64,000 bases of DNA from Trifolium pratense. Its lineage: Eukaryota; Streptophyta; Magnoliopsida; Fabales; Fabaceae. Every line of letters starts with the position of its first letter. Position 1 is the stretch's first letter. This document shows, one piece after another, positions 56,299 through 64,000 of this stretch. The DNA is taken from NCBI RefSeq assembly GCF_020283565.1, contig NC_060060.1, positions 60,993,257-61,057,256 on the forward strand. Reading direction: 5' to 3'. Both the position numbers and the translations under genes were made by a program. The notes under the pieces are model-generated. The model had not been told where the DNA came from. It did not search any database and worked only from the letters and a program-made list of their open reading frames with translations.

Positions 56299-59200
56299 TG
56301 TAAGACCCGTAATTCCACAGTACCTTTTGCGTGAAGGAAATAAGTAATGGCTAAGGAATTTAGGGTTTTTGGTTAAGTGTTTTTGTGAGTATCGTCGCAA
56401 TAATAGGATTTTTGCTGAGATGGAGTCTGTTTTGTGCTCGTGCGCTGGAAAGGCACAGACTTTTGGGTTGTAATCCTCTTTCATGAATGAGAAGGTTTCT
56501 GTGAAGTCAGAACGACGAGTTTTGGATTATTCTTGTTTTTGGAAAAACGAGTAGGAATTTTACCCGCTGTTGTAAAATTTTACGGTTTCGGAATTCCGTA
56601 GAATTTTAGATGGAGGATTTATATATCTGCGCGAGTTAGGATATGTCCTGAGAATATTTTTAAGAGTTAGGGAAAAAAATTACAGTCGAGGAAAAATGTT
56701 TCGCGATAATTTTTGGAAATCGTTTAAGGCGAACATTTAGTTTCTAAATTTTCTAGTTTCGCGAGTTTATGCGTAGTGCGACTCGTCGATGAGGCGTGAG
56801 TTTCTCATGAGGGAAATAAATATCTTGAGTGGATGAGATTGATTGATCCAATGGTGAGGGTTTAACATGACTTTAGTTGCACTTTTGATCCAATGGCTAG
56901 GAATGACCAAGACCAATGTATAGTAAGGAGGTTTAGCTTCTTTGGGACTTAGAAAATCTGAATTTTCCCACTCCTCTTCCCTCTCCAAAACCGTGAAGCC
57001 ATCCCCCATTTTCATATCTTCACCAAATTTTCATTTCATCATCAAATCCTTCCTTTTCAAGCTCTTTGGAACCTAGACTTGCTAAGGGAATCACTTCACT
57101 TAAGGTAACTAGTCTTCTCCTTTCTTTTGCTTGGTTAAAACTCATGATTCTAGGAATTTTTGGGTTATGTTCTTGAGAATTAGTTTTCTAGAAATTAGTT
57201 TTGGTTGTTTGTGGTTCTAGGGAAGTGTTTAGGAGTAGTATTTAAGCTTGTTTAAGCTTGGCATGTTGTGATTTCCATGGTGATTAAGATTTTCATAAAA
57301 TATTTTGTTAGGGTTTGAAAAACTTATTTGAAATGATCATAACTTTGAAAAATTGTTTTGTGCTTTTCTTTTTGGTGTTGTTTATGAGCTTAGTAGAGAA
57401 ATGGATGTTAGATTATGGCTTTAATTTTGTGAAACAAGGAAAAATAATTTTGAGTGTGTTCTTGAGGATTTTATGAACATATTTTTAGAAACTTTTGTTT
57501 TGATGCTCAAAGTGGTTTGGTTGATCAATTCCATGGCCATGTGAACTAATAGATGCTAGCTAGGACTTTGCATTGGAAAATTTTGAGTGTGGTCCTTATT
57601 TTCAAAACTTTTGGTCATGAGAAATTTCGGAAAAGTGTGGGAGAGGTTTCAAAATTTGTCAGGGCTTTGAGGGAGGCACAATGGTGGCCTAGGGCGAATT
57701 ACCATGCAAAAATTTTTGGGAAAAAAATGGTTTTAGTGTTGTATGTGTGTTAAAGAACCTAAAATGGAATTTTCGAAATTTGAGGCTTTGCCCGGAAAAT
57801 TTTTTGGGGCTTGGATTAGTAACTCGGGGGTATTATGGGATATTACCATGCCCTCGGAAGCGAAAAATTTTGAGCGGAAGGGCCACTTTGTTTTTCAAGG
57901 GCAGAACCTAGAGCTTGTGTGGGGGGGGAAAATTGTGAAATTTTTCTAAGTCCACAATTTTGTGAAAAATGAGCATGCTTTGATGAAATGATCATAGGTG
58001 GGTCAAAGTTTGATTATAGGATTGTATTTGGAAAGAAAAACTTGAAACTTGCGACGCAAGAAAAACTCGATTATTTTGTCGAGATATTTTCGTAAAATTT
58101 TTAGGTTGTTTTCAAGTGTTTTGGTAGTGTATGAAAGTGTCCTTTGAAGTTTTAAAACCATAGAGAGCAATGGTATGCTTTGAAAATGAAAATTTGTGGG
58201 AGAATGCCTTGATTTCTCAATTCTGGACGAACTGTGCAGGGGCATTTTCTTCCATTTAAAATTGTTTCAGTTCCCTCAAAACTTAACCATTTGATCCGTC
58301 TTTTTGAGACGAAGAGTTTGGCGTATGGTTCGTCTCGAGTGGACAAGAGTTGAATTAGTTATGGTCATTTTAGTTTGAAAACTATTTTGTCGAAAATGTG
58401 TTTGTTTTGTGAAAAATAGTGTATTTAACTTCGGGAATTTTTAATCACTATGGGGAGGACTCGGAAATAATATCCGAGAGTGTTAGGAAGTGCCTTAGAC
58501 ACCTCTAGACCTTTGTAGATAGGTTTAGTTTCGATAAGATAATTTGGGAGAAACTTATTCATTGTCCGCTCGTTATTTTTAGGAAACACGAAACGGTAGA
58601 TAGTGTGAAACATTGTGGTTTTGGTTGGAAGCATTGCCGAGGTAAGGGCACCGTTTTTATTTCCGTATTTAAATTCCGTCGATAGCATTAGGGTATGCTT
58701 TCTTGTTGTGCTTGGTTGCTTGTTGTTGTGCTTGGGTGTTTTGCTTGTTGTGCTTTCTTACATATAATTTGGTTTGGAATATATGTAATGTGTTGAAATG
58801 GCATAGATAGGGGTATCGTATGCTCATGCACTCATAGTACGTGGCCGCGCGAGTGGGCCGCGGGGTGTGACGATCCTGTGACGGGGTGTCCACCTTAATC
58901 CTTCGGGATCTTTATTGAGTCCCAATACGTGACGATCCTGTGACGGGGTGTCACGGAGTGTGACGATCCTGTGACGGGGTGTCCACTCTAATCCTTGAGA
59001 TTGTGTTGATGATAGTAGAGGTAACGATCCTGTGACGGGGTGTTGCTAGAAACCTACGACTCTCCTTTTTTTGAGAGAATATTTCCGGAAATCATGCATG
59101 TAACGATCCTGTGACGGGGTGTTACCGTGGCGATCCTGTGACGGGGTGCCACACTCATTCATTAGAGGTTTGCATTAGGCTATGTGCGCATTTTATTTAT

Positions 59201-59766
59201 TATGCATGTGTTGAGGAAAATGATAAGTGTTTAGCCGCTTTCTATTTGGTACTTGGTATTTGTATTTCTTGTTTCCAGTTGGTGACCCTTATTTTGCATG
59301 CCATATCGCGGGCTCCTCCCACCCCCAGACGATGGAGCGCCATCTGAGACCGTAGGCCGTGAGGACGGCGAGGACTTCGTGGACTATCCCGGAGTGTAGA
59401 GAGTAGCGCTTGTTAGGCTACATTTTTGGTTAGGCTTAGGGCCTAGTTGTTTTTTGGATGACTGTATGTCTTATACATTTATACTCAGACATGTTTAGTG
59501 CCTTTTGGCCTTGTGATATATTCGGTTCATAACTCATGTCTTTTGGTTGATGAACTTAATGTATCCGCTGTATGTAAATTATTCAGGTACACACTTTGCT
59601 TCGAGGAAGCCCTGTAATATAATGTGTTGATGTTATATTTATTTTCTATTGAATGACGAATTGCCGAGATAGCTGCGGGCGTTCACGCGCGCCATTTTAT
59701 TTAAGCGTGTTGTTTTAAAAAAAAAAATAATACCCCTTTTTATGCTTTGAAAAATGGGGTGTTACA
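56299..59766 (+). repeat. 3' LTR of the nested element
   Basis: 3,468 bp, near-identical to 49,180-52,654. Confidence 0.93.
58865..59152 (+). repeat. Six hairpin-like repeats (3' LTR)
   Basis: Same array as at 51,753-52,040. One copy differs between the LTRs (GTGATGGGG in the 5' LTR, GTGACGGGG here). Confidence 0.9.
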
Positions 59767-59771
59767 ATGAG
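59767..59771. repeat. Target-site duplication of the nested LTR element, right
   Basis: ATGAG, identical to 49,175-49,179. Confidence 0.88.
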
Positions 59772-59929
59772 ACACTCTTTTCTCCTGTGCAAACAGGAGT
59801 TTTTATTGAGGCTCATTGAATTTCAAAATTTCAGGGGTTTTATTGTATGCATGTCTATTTTTGCAGTCAAAATATCTAAGCCAATAAAGGTCAACCTGAT
59901 TAAGTTACGGGCTCTGAACCAATAAAAAA

Positions 59930-60306
59930 AAATGGTTATCTCAAACTTGAGCTCTGAATCTTTATTAAAGATCAACTCAGATGTGAGCGCTGAACCAACA
60001 AAAAAAACTGGTTATCTCAAACTTGAGCTCTGAATCTTTATTAAAGATCAACTTAGATGTGAGCGCTGAACCAACAAAAAAAAATGGTTATCTCAAACTT
60101 GAGCTCTGAATCTTTATTGGAGATCAACTCAGATGTGAGCGCTGAACCAACAAAAAAATGGTTATCTCAAACTTGAGCTCTGAATCTTTATTAAAGATCA
60201 ACTCAGATGTGAGCGCTGAACCAACAAAAAAAAAAGTGGTTATCTCAAACTTGAGCTCTGAATCTCTATTAAAGATCAACTCGGATGTGAGCGCTGAACC
60301 ATAAAA
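59930..60306 (+). repeat. ~75-bp tandem repeat, five copies, in the Tat 3' region
   Basis: Units begin GGTTATCTCAAACTTGAGCT and run through CTGAATC(T)TTATTAAAGATC and GTGAGCGCTGAACCA, ending in an A-run. Copies start near 59,934, 60,009, 60,086, 60,160 and 60,238. Tandem repeats after pol are common in Tat-lineage elements. Confidence 0.9.
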
Positions 60307-60675
60307 TGTTAAAGGCGAGCAGGACACAGCCAAATCGCTTGTAACACCAGCAGAAGCATTCTACATACATCGAAACAAGGCGACATACCATAGCGCCACA
60401 CTAGTTACAATCGCCAAAAAGACAACAGGTATAAAGTTATGCGCAAGTGACTCGTAATTATATTTAAAATGTCAAAGACATCGCAGGTGCAAGAGTGAAA
60501 ATGATAGAAGACGTTACCTCACAACGTAATATGAAGACAGGAAATCAAACAAGTCAAGAAATTAATAAAGATCCCATGAAGGGAAAAATGTTCAGGCCAC
60601 AAAAGGGCATACAAAAATGATTACAAAAGCCACATAAGGGCAAGGTAAATCCATTACAACAAAAGAGAAAAGCAC

Positions 60676-60846
60676 TCATTGAGGAGGGATATAAGGGACG
60701 AGCTTCCCATCAACAATCTGATTCATTGCATCAGCTTCGCCTAGGCGCTTGGCATCAAGATCCGGGAAAAGCAGCTTGACTTGCTCAATGGCAAAAGAGA
60801 AGCCTTCATCATACTTGTTGGATATTTGTGTGTTGGCCTCATTTTG
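60676..60846 (-). CDS. Last exon of an antisense ORF in the Tat element
   Basis: On the minus strand, an acceptor-like TTTGTTTTAG at 60,847-60,856 precedes 57 codons ending in TGA at 60,676. They encode KYDEGFSFAIEQVKLLFPDL, AKRLGEADAMN and QIVDGKLVPYIPPQ. Plant Tat-type elements commonly carry an extra ORF in reverse orientation between pol and the 3' LTR, with a C-terminal end of this style (A-x-EQ-x-x-x-L-x-P-x-LD...V-x-DGK-x-V). Upstream exons would lie beyond the copia insertion at 60,870, so the gene is cut. Its function is unknown. Confidence 0.6.
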   Translation of the reverse strand, partial: QNEANTQISNKYDEGFSFAIEQVKLLFPDLDAKRLGEADAMNQIVDGKLVPYIPPQ

Positions 60847-60869
60847 CTAAAACAAATATACAAGCAAGA

Positions 60870-62094
60870 TGTTGGACCAAATGTTTCAACATGTTAGGTA
60901 CAAAAGATGTTGGACCAAATGTTGTAACATGTTTGGGTACGACAGTCAGATTGCCCAAATCTCGCGCATTTATTACACGTATCTGCTATATATGGAAATC
61001 CACTCTACAAACGTGTATATCAAGATTTGATCTGATCAAGACGTTATTAGTGCAGATATGTTCTTATCAAGACTTAATGGAATGATTCAACATATTGTTT
61101 ATTTCCTAAAGAGGATCAACTATTTTAGGAAAGTTTTTATTAAGGTCTGATTTGCTTAGCTGGACGTGACTCAAAGACCAGCTGTGTTCTGAAGCTTATC
61201 TTGGAAGATCAGGAGCGTGCTAGCTCTGTCTATATAAAGAAGACTCAAGACCAAGATTTCATGAACCGAAACCATTGTTCATCAAAGATGTAGTCTTTAG
61301 GGTTTCGTGTCTTTAAGCCACTCTCTAGGAGAGTTGGTGTAAGTGAACCACTCGGGTTGTGAGATGGTCACTATGTCCTCACTCAAAAACCTTTAGGTAA
61401 TGAGTAGAGTATTGTAATATCTCTGAAGCTTTTAAGCAAGGAGATAGTGTTTGTGAGCCTCTCACGTATTGATTTGATACTTGAGTAGGACTGTGTTTTA
61501 TTGAGTTGTAATGTTTTAAGGTTACTCCTAAGCTTTGAAGTACGGAGTTAACTGTGTGTGATTTACTCGAAGCTTTTAAGCAAGAGTAAAATATGTCACG
61601 GTGATTGTCGCCACATTTTATTCAACATTATATGAACAACACAGGTTGTGTTGGCTGTGTGGAAGTGAGATGGGATCTCATGTCTAGGAGTTCCTAGGCA
61701 GAAGTTGCATGAGTAGTGTCGAGGTCATAAGGCGTAAACCTAGGGTTTGCTGGAGGTCTTAGTGTAAGACGTAAATTCAAAGGGTTTGCTGGAGGTCTTA
61801 GTGACTAGAGCTATTAGTGGATTTCCTTCCTGGATTGGTATCCCCCAGAGTAGGCAGGTTGGCTGAACTGGGTTAACAATTTCCTGTGCAGTTTATTTAC
61901 TTGTTGATTTTATTATGTTTCGTAAGATGTTCCAACATTAAGTATGACATTCTCTAAGTTGAATGTTGGAACATCTGATCAAACATTATTCTTCAGTATC
62001 CGTTTTAATGTTATATGCCTTGCCGTGTTATTCATGTCAGACCAGATGTCTCGACATTCTATACAACATCTGGTTCTGCTATACCAGAATTTCA
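60870..62094 (+). repeat. 5' LTR of a SIRE/Maximus-like Ty1/copia element
   Basis: Starts TGTTGGACCAAATGTTTCAA and ends ...ATACCAGAATTTCA, followed 2 bp later by TGGTATCAGAGC. A TATA-like CTATATAAAGAAG is at 61,230. The LTR contains repeated AAGCTTTTAAGCAAG and GGGTTTGCTGGAGGTCTTAG words (two each) and several GATGTTGGA/CCAACAT motifs. The length (~1.2 kb) and the PBS fit the SIRE/Maximus group. The exact left end is uncertain, as another TGTTGGACC is at 60,909. Confidence 0.75.
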
Positions 62095-64000
62095 ATTGGT
62101 ATCAGAGCAGGCATCCTGTTCTGTTTTCTGGATGAGATCATAGGGAAGATACTTTCTGGTTATGGGCAAGTAAGGAATACTGAAAATTTGTTTGAACTTG
62201 GAGAAGTTCACATTGATTGAATGGTCCCTAGAAGTGGAGGATGGACTATTCATGATAGGGTGTGTATTAGATCTATCTTTTGTTATTCAGGCGTGTAGAT
62301 CTTGTGATGAGTTGCTGTATGGTTGATGTATTTTCAAACATGTGTTATTGTAGTGTGCCTGAAGTTTGTTGAGGAGTTTTGGGGTTTGAATTCCGCTGCA
62401 TATATATCTGATGGAAAACTCCTGGTGGTTTTGTTTGTTGAGGATGCACCACTCTGTTCTATGATGTAAGCCCTGGTGTAGTGATGCTCGAGGAGAGATT
62501 TTTAATTAACTTGTTAGAGATGCCAAAGATACTTGGGGTGATCTTAAGTCCACTCATAAAGGCACTCATGTATGAGTTTGTTGAAAAGGAATCTGAAGGA
62601 AGTTATGAGCAATTTATTTTTGCTTCCAACTCTAAAAAGCTAACCTCCATTGGCTTTGATAAAGGATTTCTTGGTGTGTTCCGTTAGAAGGGAACTGATG
62701 TCTTATCAGATGTTGGAACATTTGACGTAACATCTGAAGAGCAGATTCTGCAAAATTTTGTTGGATGACAGTAGGGCATGGCAGATGCTTGGGTGCTAAA
62801 CAAGTGTGTGTTGGTTACATATGTTTGGAACCTTCTCCTGACCTGGAAGAGGAGGCATCTGTGTCTGAGATGGTTTCTACACTAGAAACATGTCTTAGAT
62901 AAGTTTCTTGGGACACGATCAACATATGGTTGACCTCTTGGGTTAGTTCATGTCTGATCCAAGTAAGTGGTAGTTGAAGTTGTGTGCAGTGTTGATGTGT
63001 TATATGATGTTTTAACCATGCATGTTATATTCTTGTGATAATATCTAGTTGCATGAATGCATGATTAAACAAGTAGGATTTATTTTTTTTGGAACCAAAG
63101 GATTATGGTTCTCTGGTATTTTTGGTGAAGTTAATTCTTTACCTTGTGCATTAAAGATACCTTTTGAATTAAGATTGACGAAGTTTTTACTTCCCTTCAA
63201 GATGTATGCTTGTGTTGAAGTGAAAGGAAGTATATGTTGCATCCCTCTCTCCATTGTCTGGTGCACACTAATCAAGGGAAATCCATCTGATGTATTTAAT
63301 GATTCCACTAAGGTCACAAGTGTGTTTGTTGATAAGTCTCTCAAAGGATCTGTCTTTGAAAATGATGTTGTGTCGAATGTTGGTACATCTTTGGCACCTA
63401 AGACTGATGTTGTGCTAAGTACTGTCACATCTGTGGTACCTGATATTATGTTGGATCAAAGTGTTCCAGATACCTGTTAGAGGGAATCTCCTCTATAGGT
63501 TCAGAAGAATGGCATCAAACATCTCAAAGTAAGAGAAGGGGTTGGAACATTAGAAGAAGTTTTTGAGATGTAAAATATGCACGTCCCTGCATGTGTGGAT
63601 GATTTGATATTGAAGGTTGATCAACTACTGATGGTTGATTCTCCTGTGTCCCCTTGCAAGAGTTATGGACTACTATGGTATCTTCAGACCATAGTTCAGG
63701 ATGAAACCGATGGGATTGAGATTGATGTCAGAATTAATGTTGAAACATCTTCTCCAACATCTGCTCCTTCAGCCAAGGAAGCTGGTTCTACTCAGGGTGG
63801 AGTACAAGGTCAAGCAACTGACCTAATCTGGAATGACTTTTTTGTAAGAATAACTGTCATGAGTGGATGTTATCTGTTGGTGCCATATATGTGCAGAAGA
63901 ATGATGTCAGATCTAATGTCCTACCTTGTGTGAGAAGGTAATCCTATCTGACAAATGATAAATACTTTAATGGGAGCCAAGTATCTGTATATCCTTTGTT
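62095..64000 (+). mobile_element. Interior of the copia element, unrecognised or decayed coding
   Basis: The PBS at 62,097-62,108 is followed by sequence with short frames only. 63,049-63,480 (143 aa; contains GTKGLWFSGIFGEVNSLPCA and NVGTSLAPKTDVVLSTVTSV) and 63,577-63,933 (118 aa; HVPACVDDLILKVDQLLMVD) are open but match no copia gag or pol motif I recognise. GATGTTGGAACAT words from the LTR recur inside (62,710; 63,375). It may be a non-autonomous element; the rest lies past the window. Confidence 0.5.
62097..62108 (+). promoter_or_regulatory. Primer binding site of the copia element
   Basis: TGGTATCAGAGC, initiator tRNA-Met type, 2 bp after the LTR. Confidence 0.85.

Larger units (their letters stand above)
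49180..59766 (+). mobile_element. 10.6-kb nested LTR retrotransposon with decayed interior (LARD-like gypsy derivative)
   Basis: Two 3.47-kb LTRs (TGTAAGACCC...GGGGTGTTACA), a 5-bp ATGAG duplication, PBS TGGTATCAGAGC and a purine-rich 3' tract enclose 3.6 kb with no long coding frame. The LTR start and the TTTCGAGGACGAAACTT word before the 3' LTR resemble chromovirus (Tekay/Del) gypsy elements. The lineage is inferred. Confidence 0.9.
43340..60869 (+). mobile_element. Ty3/gypsy Tat-lineage retrotransposon, interrupted and 3' truncated in the window
   Basis: 5' LTR, PBS, gag-pol, and a 3' untranslated region with tandem repeats and an antisense exon. It is split at 49,175-49,179 by a younger 10.6-kb element and cut at 60,869 by a copia LTR. 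The second, archaeal-type RNase H after the normal one is the hallmark of the Tat group (Ogre/Retand relatives). Confidence 0.85.

Overview
This window is plant nuclear DNA: AT-rich, intron-containing genes with GT..AG splice sites, and dense nested transposons. A legume (possibly a clover, medic, pea or vetch relative) is my inference from the repeat types, not something the sequence proves. No bacterial, organellar, rRNA, tRNA or CRISPR feature was found.

Region 1 (1-17,470) is a nest of elements. A damaged plant LINE (2,080-2,310 and 14,825-17,470) was split by a 12.5-kb Mutator-like element (MULE, 2,311-14,824) with terminal inverted repeats and a 9-bp target duplication. The MULE carries two tandem, three-exon plant mobile domain (PMD) genes, a pair of small related unknown genes, and a FAR1/MULE transposase fused to an OTU-type cysteine protease domain. 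Every interval between its genes holds a cluster of a strict 20-bp dyad, TTCGG-N10-CCGAA, more than 25 copies in all. A 257-bp non-autonomous element (15,036-15,292) with matching ends, three of the same dyads and its own 9-bp duplication sits in the same LINE.

Region 2 (19,065-35,050) is the host-gene part: a two-gene unit present twice. Each copy has a phytocyanin (basic blue copper protein, + strand) followed by an acyl-ACP desaturase (- strand). The second copy has larger introns that took up LINE and SINE pieces, and a 5'-truncated LINE with a 17-bp target duplication lies at its edge. A third, fragmentary desaturase lies at about 38,855-39,066.

Region 3 (35,100-43,340) is gene-poor. 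It has the 3' end and LTR of a Ty1/copia relic, interrupted by a 1.6-kb foldback element with palindromic internal repeats and by a Stowaway MITE, plus several other MITEs.

Region 4 (43,340-64,000) is a stack of LTR retrotransposons. A Tat-lineage Ty3/gypsy element (gag-pol 43,930-49,100, with a second, archaeal-type RNase H) is interrupted by a 10.6-kb element with 3.47-kb near-identical LTRs, ATGAG target duplication and a decayed interior. Its LTRs carry six copies of a hairpin-like repeat with covarying stems. The Tat element resumes at 59,767 with tandem repeats and an antisense coding exon, and is then cut by a SIRE/Maximus-like copia LTR (about 60,870-62,094) whose interior runs off the window.

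The best candidates for something undescribed are the compound PMD/OTU MULE with its dyad array, and the covarying LTR hairpins.
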